From the NCBI GenBank assembly GCA_028277745.1, contig JANQFR010000076.1:1-64000 (forward strand): a DNA stretch of 64,000 bases, written 5' to 3'. Positions 57,463 through 64,000 of the stretch are shown in pieces. Position numbers and translations under genes: made by a program. Under the pieces are notes generated by a model, which saw only the letters and a program-made list of their open reading frames with translations, ran no database searches and was not told where the DNA came from. This DNA comes from Phycisphaeraceae bacterium (GTDB lineage: Bacteria; Planctomycetota; Phycisphaerae; Phycisphaerales; Phycisphaeraceae). Every line of letters begins with the position of its first letter. Positions within the stretch are counted from its first letter, which is position 1.

Positions 57463-59487
57463 TCAGCGCGGCCCGCTCCCCATCGGGAACGTGTCGGTCC
57501 GGAACGGGGCTGCGGGCAGTTGCTCCGAGTTGACGAGGTTGACGCGGTCGGGGTTGTCCGCCCAGGCGTAGCGCACGTATTTTGGCTCGGGCACGTCGGC
57601 GGACCAGACGACGACGGTGTCGCCGTCGATCCTCGCGTCGGCCCAGACGAAGCGTCCGTCGGCGCCGGCGATGGTGAACTCCGCGGGCGGGTGGCCGTCG
57701 GTCGTGGTCAGGCCGTCGGCGGTCTGGTCGAAGTGGAGCGTGATCTTGTCACCCCCGACCTGGGCGCGGGTGAACCGCGGTCCGGACTTGACCACGGATC
57801 GGCCGTACACGTCGGCGAGCGCCCAGCGGGCGAGACGTTTGCCGACGTCCTGCTTGTTGCGGGGGTGGATGTCGTCGGCCTCGCCGATGTCGATGATCAC
57901 CGCCAGCCCGGCGTTGGGCGTGGTCTGGGCGGTGTGATCCTGAGCCTCGCGCAGGCGGGCCCAGGCGGTGTCGCTGGGACGGTCGGAGGCCGCCTTGAAG
58001 TTCGCCAGCTGCACGATGCCGAAGGGGAACTCGCCCTGGCCCCAGGCGTTGCGCCAGTCGCCGATCATGGCGGGCAGCAGGACGCGGTACTGGTCGAACC
58101 GGCCGGCGTTGGATTCGCCCTGGTACCAGATCGCCCCGCGGATCGCGAAGGGGACGAACGGCTGAATCATCCCGTTGTAGAGGTTGGCGGGCCGATGGGG
58201 GCTGTCGGGCCCACGGGGCGGGCGACGGTTACGCTGATTGTTGTTGGGCCCGACAGCGTTGGGCAGGCGCTGCGCGACGTGCATCTTCCACGCCCCCGCG
58301 AGCGGGACCGACGCGCCGTCCGGCCCCTCGAGGCGCATGTCTGACGGCGGGCCGGTGAAGCCCCCCGCCCCGAAGTGGTCGAAGACCCGCACCGCCAGGG
58401 TCACCACGCCGTCGCGGGTCAACTCGGCGGGGACCGTGTAACGCCGCGGCGTCATCCAGGCGTTGCCGTCGGTGGTCGATCCGATCTGCTGGCCGTTGAC
58501 GTAGGTGGTGTCAAAGTCGTCGATGGTCCCCAGCCGCAGCGTCAGGTCCTGGCCGACCATGCCGGCGGGCAGCTCGACGCGTTTGCGATACCAGACCACG
58601 CCGTCGAAATCCTGGCCGCTTTCCTCCCAGGCGCCGGGCAACTTCGCGTCGGCCCATTGCGCATCGTCGAAGTCTGGGGCGGCGAAGCCTTGCTTGACGC
58701 CTTCGTTGCCCGGGTCCTTGTGGAACGCGGGGACGCTGGGCTGGCCTTGCTCCTCGGCCTCACGGGCCTTCTTCCATTCCGCCAGCACGCGGGGATAGTC
58801 GGCCAGCCGCTTCTCCCATTGGTCGAGCAGCACCGCGGTCTCTTCATGAGCGCCCAGCGCCTCGGCGCTGGTCCACGCCTCGGCGGGCGTCCCGCCCCAC
58901 GACGTGTTGATCAGCCCGATCGGCACGTCCAGCGCATCGTACAGGTCGCGCCCGAAAAAGTAGCCGACCGCGCTGAACGCCCGGACCGACTGCGGCGAGC
59001 AGGGCGCCCACTGGCCCTTGATCGTGAACGCGGGCGCGTCGCTGACCGTGCGGGCGGCGTTGAACAGCCGGATCTGCGGATAGTCCGCCGCGGCGATCTC
59101 GGCCTCCGCGTCGTTGCTGCGCAACACCGGCCACTGCATGTTCGACTGGCCCGAGCAGACCCACACCTCGCCCACCAGGATGTCGCGCAACGTCAGCGTG
59201 TTGTGGCCGGCGATCGTCATCGTCCGCGGCGTCTTCGACGCTTCCATCGGCGCCAGCGTCACCCGCCAACGGCCCTGCTCGTCCGCCGTCGCGGCCGCCC
59301 GCTGGTCGGCGAACGTCACCGTCACCGTCTCGCCCGGCTCGGCCCGGCCCCAGACCGGCACGTCCTGACCCCGCTGAAGCACCATGTGGTCGCCCAGGAC
59401 CGACGGCAGCGTCACGTCCGCCCGCGCCGGGGCCATCCCACTGAGAATCACAACACACAGGCCGATCAGACGATAGAAATGTTTCAT
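57463..59487 (-). CDS. Secreted sialate O-acetylesterase-like protein
   Basis: A 674-residue exported SGNH-type esterase. The signal is HFYRLIGLCVVILSGMAPA. Its catalytic blocks are VWVCSGQSNMQWPV (the GQSNM nucleophile), INTSWGGTPAEAWTS and IWYQGESNAG, with the acid/His pair region VIIDIGEADDIHPRNKQDVG. A beta-sandwich insertion (ARKLPGAWEE-type, with LRLGTIDDFDTTYVNGQQIG) is usual for this family. ATG 59487 is chosen; ATG 59496 is in frame. It should remove O-acetyl groups from sialic acid or plant or algal glycans. Confidence 0.9.
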   Translation of the reverse strand: MKHFYRLIGLCVVILSGMAPARADVTLPSVLGDHMVLQRGQDVPVWGRAEPGETVTVTFADQRAAATADEQGRWRVTLAPMEASKTPRTMTIAGHNTLTLRDILVGEVWVCSGQSNMQWPVLRSNDAEAEIAAADYPQIRLFNAARTVSDAPAFTIKGQWAPCSPQSVRAFSAVGYFFGRDLYDALDVPIGLINTSWGGTPAEAWTSAEALGAHEETAVLLDQWEKRLADYPRVLAEWKKAREAEEQGQPSVPAFHKDPGNEGVKQGFAAPDFDDAQWADAKLPGAWEESGQDFDGVVWYRKRVELPAGMVGQDLTLRLGTIDDFDTTYVNGQQIGSTTDGNAWMTPRRYTVPAELTRDGVVTLAVRVFDHFGAGGFTGPPSDMRLEGPDGASVPLAGAWKMHVAQRLPNAVGPNNNQRNRRPPRGPDSPHRPANLYNGMIQPFVPFAIRGAIWYQGESNAGRFDQYRVLLPAMIGDWRNAWGQGEFPFGIVQLANFKAASDRPSDTAWARLREAQDHTAQTTPNAGLAVIIDIGEADDIHPRNKQDVGKRLARWALADVYGRSVVKSGPRFTRAQVGGDKITLHFDQTADGLTTTDGHPPAEFTIAGADGRFVWADARIDGDTVVVWSADVPEPKYVRYAWADNPDRVNLVNSEQLPAAPFRTDTFPMGSGPR

Positions 59488-59558
59488 GCCCTCCATTGTC
59501 CGCCGTGACGGGGCGATCTGCAAAACCGGCTGGGCTCGGGGCCGCCCCTCGACCGATA

Positions 59559-60203
59559 ATGAGGCGGATGGGTCAACGCATCGGAACCACGATCAGCGTG
59601 CTCCTGGTCATCGCCGTCGCGGCGACCGGCTATCTGCTGCTGCGGGCCAACCTCACCGCCGAGGTGTACCGAGATCGCCTCGTCGAGTTGGGGGAGGACT
59701 ACGAGGCCCTGGCCGATCAATACAACGAGGCGGTGCGGCGGACGGCGGTGACCGAGCTGCTGGTCCGTGACGGCAAGGTGTGCGTGACGGTGCGGACCGC
59801 CGAGGGGGTGATCGAGACGATCCCCACGCCGTTTTCCGCCGGGGGCGAGGTGTATGTGGATTACGTGGTGCTGGACGGCCGGCTCTGGATCCGGCGGGTG
59901 TTTGATGGCCAGACGCCCCCCAGCCAGGGCGTGGTGATCAACCCGAGGCTGGTCACGATCGACTGGGACGCCGACGACGCGGTGCACGGCAAAGCGGCGT
60001 ACCGCAAGCTCCGCGACGGGCGGTGGGCGGTGACCGTGACCGGCGGCGGGGCCCTGGGCCTGTCGCGGGTCGGCGAGGGTGAGGAGGTGGAGCTGACGCC
60101 CCCGCCGGCGATCCGCGACTACGACCAGGTCGAGGCGGAGGTCGAGCAGCAGGTCGAAGCGATCGGGCCGGCCGACGTGCTCAAGCGGCTGGTGGCCCCC
60201 TGA
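59559..60203 (+). CDS. Single-pass membrane protein, unknown function
   Basis: About 214 residues. One N-terminal helix (TTISVLLVIAVAATGYLLL) is followed by a short coiled-coil stretch (YRDRLVELGEDYEALADQYN) and a beta-rich domain (VRDGKVCVTVRTAEGVIETI, then TIDWDADDAVHGKAAYRKL). A charged helical tail ends the protein. Starts at ATG 59559 or 59568. It is divergent from the acetylesterase gene with 71 bases between. No family was recognised. Confidence 0.7.
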   Translation: MRRMGQRIGTTISVLLVIAVAATGYLLLRANLTAEVYRDRLVELGEDYEALADQYNEAVRRTAVTELLVRDGKVCVTVRTAEGVIETIPTPFSAGGEVYVDYVVLDGRLWIRRVFDGQTPPSQGVVINPRLVTIDWDADDAVHGKAAYRKLRDGRWAVTVTGGGALGLSRVGEGEEVELTPPPAIRDYDQVEAEVEQQVEAIGPADVLKRLVAP

Positions 60204-60222
60204 GATGATGATCATTCGGGGG

Positions 60223-60266
60223 TTGACGTGCGATCGGCCGGGCCTTATATTTAACCAATAGGTTAA
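60223..60266 (+). promoter_or_regulatory. Promoter with palindromic operator before the SRPBCC gene
   Basis: TTGACG (60223-60228), a 17-base spacer and TATATT (60246-60251) form a near-consensus promoter. It is followed at once by the perfect palindrome TTAACCAATAGGTTAA (60251-60266). The operator overlaps the -10 end and the start region, so a bound repressor would block initiation. SRPBCC/AHSA1 genes are commonly controlled by ArsR-family repressors; none is encoded nearby. Confidence 0.6.
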
Positions 60267-60304
60267 GTTTTATCTCCCCCCGCAACCCGACACGGAGCCC
60301 CGCC

Positions 60305-60784
60305 ATGACCCAAGCCGCCGCGACCGAGTCCCTGCGTCTCACCCGCCTGATCCCCGCCCCGCGTCAGCGTGTGTTTGACGCGTGGGTCGACCCCGCCCAG
60401 CGGATGAAGTGGTGGGCCGCCGGGCCGGGGATGTTCTGCGACCTTTGCGAGATCGACGCCCGGCCGGGCGGGTCGTACCGCATCAACATGAAGAAGCCCG
60501 CCGACGCCGACGGGCCGGCCAAGGAGTGGGTCTGCGTCGGTGAGATGGTCGAGTTCGACAGGCCCAGCCGGCTCGCGTTCACCTGGTCGTGGGAACACGA
60601 GGATGAAGATACCCCCGGCAGCGCGGCCCGCGACACGCTGGTTACCATCGAGCTTCGCGACGCCGGCGGCCAGACCGAGCTGGTCCTCACCCACGAGCGC
60701 TTCGCGACCAGGCCGATCCGCGACGACCACGAGAGCGGCTGGAACGGCTGCCTCGACCACTTGGCCCAGTACCTCGCGGCTTGA
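60305..60784 (+). CDS. SRPBCC (AHSA1/activator of Hsp90-like) protein
   Basis: A 159-residue START-like ligand-binding protein. Typical blocks are LTRLIPAPRQRVFDAWVDPA, RMKWWAAG, DARPGGSYRINMK and the terminal HESGWNGCLDHLAQYL. These match the AHSA1 group with a hydrophobic pocket for lipids or aromatic compounds. ATG 60305 follows GGAG. It is preceded by a strong promoter with a palindromic operator and followed by a family A repeat. The ligand is unknown. Confidence 0.9.
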   Translation: MTQAAATESLRLTRLIPAPRQRVFDAWVDPAQRMKWWAAGPGMFCDLCEIDARPGGSYRINMKKPADADGPAKEWVCVGEMVEFDRPSRLAFTWSWEHEDEDTPGSAARDTLVTIELRDAGGQTELVLTHERFATRPIRDDHESGWNGCLDHLAQYLAA

Positions 60785-60826
60785 GCCGGCGGGATCGCTG
60801 AGAGCAGATCAACTCTTTGACGCCAT

Positions 60827-60875
60827 AGCCGGCGGGCTACGCCCGCCTGGGCCAGGGCCGCGTAGCGGCCCGGCT
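60827..60875. repeat. Dispersed hairpin repeat, family A copy 3
   Basis: The exact reverse complement of the 49-base element at 3126-3174. It lies in the convergent gap between the SRPBCC and LapA-like genes. Confidence 0.9.
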
Positions 60876-60907
60876 AGTCGCACCATGAGCGGTCAGGCTG
60901 ACACGCG

Positions 60908-61156
60908 CTACGATTTCCTCTTGCCGCGCATCAGCGCGGCGCCGCTGATCGCGCCCAGGACGAACCCGATCGCGAGCGTAACCATCAGCAGCACCACACG
61001 CGGCATGGTCACGGTGACGAAGAGGAAGCGGGTCTCCACCGCCGCGGTGTTCTGTGCGAAGATGATGATCAGCAGGATCACGCCAATCACCGCGGCGCCG
61101 ATCTTGAGCTTCGTGACGAGGGACGTGCCTTGCGGCGAGGGGGAGGCGTCGGTCAT
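60908..61156 (-). CDS. LapA/DUF1049-like small membrane protein
   Basis: An 82-residue protein with two helices: LKIGAAVIGVILLIIIFAQN and VVLLMVTLAIGFVLGAISGA. The link TAAVETRFLFVTVTMPR between them is the hallmark of the LapA (DUF1049) family (QN..VxxRFLF...xPL). LapA is linked to lipopolysaccharide assembly in E. coli. The tail is basic (RGKRKS). It is a single gene; no LapB partner is adjacent. Confidence 0.82.
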   Translation of the reverse strand: MTDASPSPQGTSLVTKLKIGAAVIGVILLIIIFAQNTAAVETRFLFVTVTMPRVVLLMVTLAIGFVLGAISGAALMRGKRKS

Positions 61157-61286
61157 GGAAGGGTTCCCAGGAGATGAACTGCGCGACAGGCGCCGCGGCG
61201 GATAAGTTTAAACTCCGACATGGACTAATAGTTACCATAGAACGGACACTGGAGGCAAGGTCGACTTTTACGTTCCCGGGGCCGCC

Positions 61287-62114
61287 ATGACGATACCGCT
61301 GGCAATCGTACTAATCCTCGTGTTCGTCTTGATCGCACTGACTTTGTATGAACGTGTTTGCGTTCGGCGGGCCGCAAGAGAAGCCGCGGACGAAACCGAG
61401 GGCCGCGAACGCAACCCGCCGCGGTACATCCCCGCCAACCCTAAAGACTTCACCTGGCTGGATCAGATTTTTTATGACCGCGCCGCCAACGAACTGAGCC
61501 GGCTTGGGTTCAGGTTCATCGCCGATATGGAGAACACCACCGAGTCGGCCTTGACCCCCTACCTTCGACGTTTCTCACGGGTCTTGCTTAACAAAGACGG
61601 AACGATCATCGCTTCGATCGTGATGATCGCGCCCCACCGCCGTGAGATGCCTTGGCGCCTGCGTTGGATCCCGGTCACCCCGGCTCGGTTAATCAACTTC
61701 TCGACAAAGACCGCAGACTCGATCCGCCTTGAGACGAACAACACACGAGGCGTCGCCGCCGAGTTGCCCGACCTTCCCGGCTGCGTGATGCAGATTTTCA
61801 ACCCCGACACCCCGATCGACGTGCTGCTGCGGCATCATGAAAGCGCGATCGCCGAGATCCTGGAGGCGGAGCCTGACCTTCAGTTCCAACGTTTTCTGAG
61901 CTGGCGGGATGTGCAGGAAGAAGCTCAAAATGAGCACGAGTGGCTTAAGGCATGCGATGGATACAACCAGATTTCCCTGGCATCGACCGATTTTGTCGGG
62001 CGGAAAGACCCCGACCTCAAGGAAGCCTCGGGCTTGATCAAGCAAGCTTACAAGCGTGAAAGACACCGGCGCGCCCAGATCCATCAAGCGATGAAACAAG
62101 GCCCGGGCCGCTGA
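61287..62114 (+). CDS. Membrane-anchored protein, unknown function
   Basis: A 275-residue protein with a single N-terminal helix (IPLAIVLILVFVLIALTLY) and a cytoplasmic domain of about 240 residues. The domain contains KDFTWLDQIFYDRAANELSR and LGFRFIADMENT, then RVLLNKDGTIIASIVMI and FSTKTADSIRLETNNTRG, and an EHEWLKACDGYNQ helix. This alternation looks like an alpha/beta domain, but no motif was recognised. It ends four bases before the converging thiG stop. Base composition is a little less GC-rich than its neighbours. Confidence 0.75.
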   Translation: MTIPLAIVLILVFVLIALTLYERVCVRRAAREAADETEGRERNPPRYIPANPKDFTWLDQIFYDRAANELSRLGFRFIADMENTTESALTPYLRRFSRVLLNKDGTIIASIVMIAPHRREMPWRLRWIPVTPARLINFSTKTADSIRLETNNTRGVAAELPDLPGCVMQIFNPDTPIDVLLRHHESAIAEILEAEPDLQFQRFLSWRDVQEEAQNEHEWLKACDGYNQISLASTDFVGRKDPDLKEASGLIKQAYKRERHRRAQIHQAMKQGPGR

Positions 62115-62118
62115 ATCT

Positions 62119-62964
62119 TCACTCCCCCGGGATGTAGCTGATGACCCCGGACCAGGGGGAGCTGGCGGCGGCGTAGAGCTTCTTGGGGATGCGGCCGGCG
62201 CGGTAGGCGAGGCGGCCGGCGTCGAGGGCGCAACGCATCGCGCGGGCCATCGCGACCGGGTCGTCGGCGTGGGCGACGCCGGTGTTGAGCAGGACGCCGT
62301 CGGCGCCGAGCTCCATCGCGGCGGTGACGTCCGACGCGGTGCCGACGCCCGCGTCGACGATCACCGGGTAGTCCGGGTCGTTCTGCTTGAGCAGCTCGAG
62401 GATGATCGTGATGTTGTTGGGGTTGAGCACGCCCTGGCCCGAGCCGATGGGCGAGCCGGCGGGCATGACCGAGGCGGCGCCGGCGTCCTTGATCTTGCAC
62501 GCCATGACCGGGTCGTCGCTGGTGTAGCAGAGCACCTGAAAGCCGTCGGCGACGAGCTGGCGGGTCGCCTCGAGCGTGCCGACGGGGTCGGGCAGCAAGG
62601 TCTTCTTGTCGTGGAGGACCTCGAGCTTGACCCAGTCCTTGCCGGGGTTGTCGAGCTGGTCGAGCAGCTCCCGGCCGAGGCGGGCGACACGGATCGCGTC
62701 GTCGGCGGTGAAGCAGCCGGCGGTGTTGGGGAGGATGGTGTAGCGGTCGGTGTCGATGAAGTCGAGCAGGGACTCGCCCCGGTCGTTGTAGAGCCGTTCG
62801 CGCCGGACGGCGACGGTGATGGCGTCGGCGCCGGAGGCGTCGAGCGCGGCCTGCATGGTGGGGTGGTCCTTGTACTTGCCGGTGCCGACGATCAGCCGGC
62901 TCTTGAGCGTCCGGCCGCCGACGGCGAGGGCCGCGTCCTGAATGGGTTCGATGACCTGGGGCAT
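62119..62964 (-). CDS. thiG: Thiazole synthase ThiG
   Basis: A 281-residue TIM-barrel enzyme forming the thiazole phosphate of thiamin from deoxyxylulose 5-phosphate, a glycine-derived imine and ThiS thiocarboxylate. Signature blocks: [56 protein letters not shown] (the imine lysine), [19 protein letters not shown] and [20 protein letters not shown]. Full length. It follows thiS by 24 bases; no thiF, thiH or thiO is in the window. Confidence 0.97.
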   Translation of the reverse strand: MPQVIEPIQDAALAVGGRTLKSRLIVGTGKYKDHPTMQAALDASGADAITVAVRRERLYNDRGESLLDFIDTDRYTILPNTAGCFTADDAIRVARLGRELLDQLDNPGKDWVKLEVLHDKKTLLPDPVGTLEATRQLVADGFQVLCYTSDDPVMACKIKDAGAASVMPAGSPIGSGQGVLNPNNITIILELLKQNDPDYPVIVDAGVGTASDVTAAMELGADGVLLNTGVAHADDPVAMARAMRCALDAGRLAYRAGRIPKKLYAAASSPWSGVISYIPGE

Positions 62965-62988
62965 GGCGATGTCCTTCGTGTGTCTGGG

Positions 62989-63189
62989 CTACCCGCCGCC
63001 GACCAGGGTCACCACTTCGAGCACGTCGCCGTCGTGGAGCGGGGTCTGGTCGTGGGCTTTGCGGGGCACGACGTGGCGGTTGAGCTCGACGGCCACGGGC
63101 TGCTCGGCCAGGCCGAGCTGTTCGATCAGCTGGCGCACGGTGGCGGCGTCGGCGTCGTGGGGTTGGCCGTTGAGGGTCAGTTTCATCAT
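62989..63189 (-). CDS. thiS: Sulfur carrier protein ThiS
   Basis: A 66-residue beta-grasp carrier. It starts [20 protein letters not shown], has [20 protein letters not shown], and ends VTLVGGG. The C-terminal Gly is thiocarboxylated and supplies sulfur to ThiG. The GGG end occurs in other ThiS proteins, for example in Bacillus. ATG 63189 or 63186 is the start. Upstream, two small hairpins (GGGATT-CGC-AATCCC at 63210-63224 and GGGAC-GA-GTCCC at 63225-63236) are present, but no thiamin-pyrophosphate riboswitch motif was seen. Confidence 0.93.
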   Translation of the reverse strand: MMKLTLNGQPHDADAATVRQLIEQLGLAEQPVAVELNRHVVPRKAHDQTPLHDGDVLEVVTLVGGG

Positions 63190-63264
63190 GTCATCCTAGA
63201 CGCTGGCCGGGGATTCGCAATCCCGGGACGAGTCCCTCCCGATTGGTTTTTCGTGATGGATGAT

Positions 63265-63433
63265 GGAACCGCGGATGAACGCGGATAAACGCCGATCTGA
63301 GAAGAGGCCTATGAGTTATCCGCCTGAATTTTACCAGCCACCCACATCCGGTCTCACGATCTTGAAGTTTATGTCAAAACATACGTTAAGTCATTTTATC
63401 TGCGTTGATCGGCGTTCATCCGCGGTTTCATCC
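63265..63433. repeat. Inverted repeat of CGGATRAACGC units, family F
   Basis: The left arm (63265-63297) reads AACCGCGGATGAACGC, CGGATAAACGC and CCGATC. The right arm (63407-63433) is the reverse complement without the middle unit. About 110 less GC-rich bases lie between them. It occupies the divergent thiS-thioredoxin gap (304 bases). No other copy is in the window; strings of this unit type occur in many environmental bacterial genomes. Confidence 0.7.
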
Positions 63434-63493
63434 CTGTCGTGAAACCATTCGTTGAAAGTTTGCCCAAACGGCGGGTCGGCCTATGATCGTGCG

Positions 63494-64000
63494 ATGCGCA
63501 AAGGCTTTTTAATCGTTGTGGCCGTCGCGGCGTTGCTGGCGGCCGGGTGCGGTGAAGAGCCCGCCGGGACCACGGACGGGGCGGAGACGGAGCTGCTGCC
63601 CCGGATCGACCTGGCGGGCATCGAGCGGCTGATCGCCGAAGCCGACGCCCAGGACAGGGTGCTGGTGATCGATTTCTGGGCGACGTGGTGTGTGCCGTGC
63701 GTCGAGATGTTTCCGGGTCTGCACGCGGGTCTGAAGGACCTTGGCGACCCGGTCCTGCCGGTGACGATCACGCTCGACGCCCCGGGCCGGCTTGAGGCGG
63801 CGGCGATCGCGTTTCTGAAGACCCATCACGCGATGAAGAACGCCTATCTGTTGGAGCCCGACAGCGACGCCCAGCTGGCGGTGATCGAAAAAATCGGCCC
63901 GAACTGGAACGATCTGGTGGTGCCCGCTATCTTCGTATTCGACCCCGACGGCCGTCTGGCCGGCGAGTTTCTCGGGGCGGCCGATCCCGACGAAGAGGTG
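63494..64000 (+). CDS. TlpA-like thioredoxin lipoprotein, 3' end outside window
   Basis: The first 169 residues of an exported thioredoxin. ATG 63494 gives a signal peptide (FLIVVAVAALLAAGC) with lipobox LAAGC-type at the end. The active site is WATWCVPCVEMF in the TlpA/ResA pattern. An inserted helical part (RLEAAAIAFLKTHHA) precedes VVPAIFVFDPDGRLAGEF, the cis-Pro strand. The frame runs open to base 64000. A role in periplasmic disulfide reduction or cytochrome maturation is by family knowledge. Confidence 0.85.
   Translation, partial: MRKGFLIVVAVAALLAAGCGEEPAGTTDGAETELLPRIDLAGIERLIAEADAQDRVLVIDFWATWCVPCVEMFPGLHAGLKDLGDPVLPVTITLDAPGRLEAAAIAFLKTHHAMKNAYLLEPDSDAQLAVIEKIGPNWNDLVVPAIFVFDPDGRLAGEFLGAADPDEEV

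Noticed and set aside
63190-63260. Thiamin-pyrophosphate riboswitch upstream of thiS
   Set aside because: Two small GC hairpins are present, but the conserved CUGAGA and related core sequences are not, and the leader is too short.
3126-63433. Dispersed palindromes as CRISPR repeats or insertion-sequence ends
   Set aside because: Copies are single and far apart with no regular spacers, no cas genes, and no transposase or flanking target duplications between them.

Overview
The window is a GC-rich, gene-dense bacterial chromosome segment. It most resembles a flagellated member of the Planctomycetota, class Phycisphaerae. This placement is an inference from gene content: a full Gram-negative flagellar set with P- and L-rings, a FliW/CsrA/flagellin block, CxxCGY-type zinc-ribbon membrane proteins, a DUF1802 protein, a PhoD-like phosphatase and sialate O-acetylesterase, and many lipoproteins of uncertain role. 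No rRNA, tRNA, CRISPR array, insertion sequence or prophage was seen.

Layout. 1-3105: flhF (cut by the window edge), flhG, a small membrane protein and fliA. 3252-7342: argS, a DUF1802 protein and a processive GT2 glycosyltransferase. 7612-11930: a TolB-like propeller protein, a CsgG/GNA1162-like lipoprotein, a small protein, xerC and a membrane protein. 12026-17346: a metallophosphoesterase, a sugar epimerase/oxidoreductase pair, and beta-carbonic anhydrase coupled to a DUF6886-like gene. 17550-19098: an ECF sigma factor, a membrane anti-sigma candidate and a periplasmic thioredoxin. 19162-26544: phosphatase, RNase HI, zinc-ribbon coiled coil, response regulator, two secreted proteins, methyltransferase, rpsT, and a small membrane protein behind a Fur-box-like promoter. 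26656-33861: three small membrane proteins, a MazG-like protein, copA, purEK and an orphan ABC ATPase. 33884-47179: an M42-like peptidase, then flgF-G-A-H-I-J-N-K-L, fliW, csrA and fliC. 47411-53782: accA, tyrA, proC, ubiD and a MocR regulator. 53880-64000: a solute-binding lipoprotein, metallophosphoesterase, cardiolipin synthase, sialate O-acetylesterase, SRPBCC protein, LapA-like protein, thiGS and a TlpA-like thioredoxin cut by the window end.

How it works together. The flagellar genes form a control circuit. FlhF/FlhG would set placement and number, FliA would drive late genes, a sigma-54-type promoter (35177-35191) precedes the rod/ring/hook-junction operon, and FliW/CsrA would gate flagellin translation. 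The 88-nt fliC leader contains two small hairpins, each with CAAGGA in or entering its loop; the second encloses the Shine-Dalgarno. This is the architecture known for CsrA control of Bacillus hag.

The most unusual genome-scale signal is a set of dispersed hairpin repeats at gene 3' ends. Four families (A, B, C, D; three copies each) all lie just after genes. Of 13 convergent gene pairs in the window, eight hold a family A, B or C copy, two hold a one-off hairpin, two have no room, and one shows only a weak inverted repeat. Family B copies differ at one stem position with a compensating change in the other arm, so structure appears to be maintained. A different class, made of short degenerate units (CAGGAAA, CGGATRAACGC, CTCTGTG), lies mostly in divergent or promoter-side gaps.
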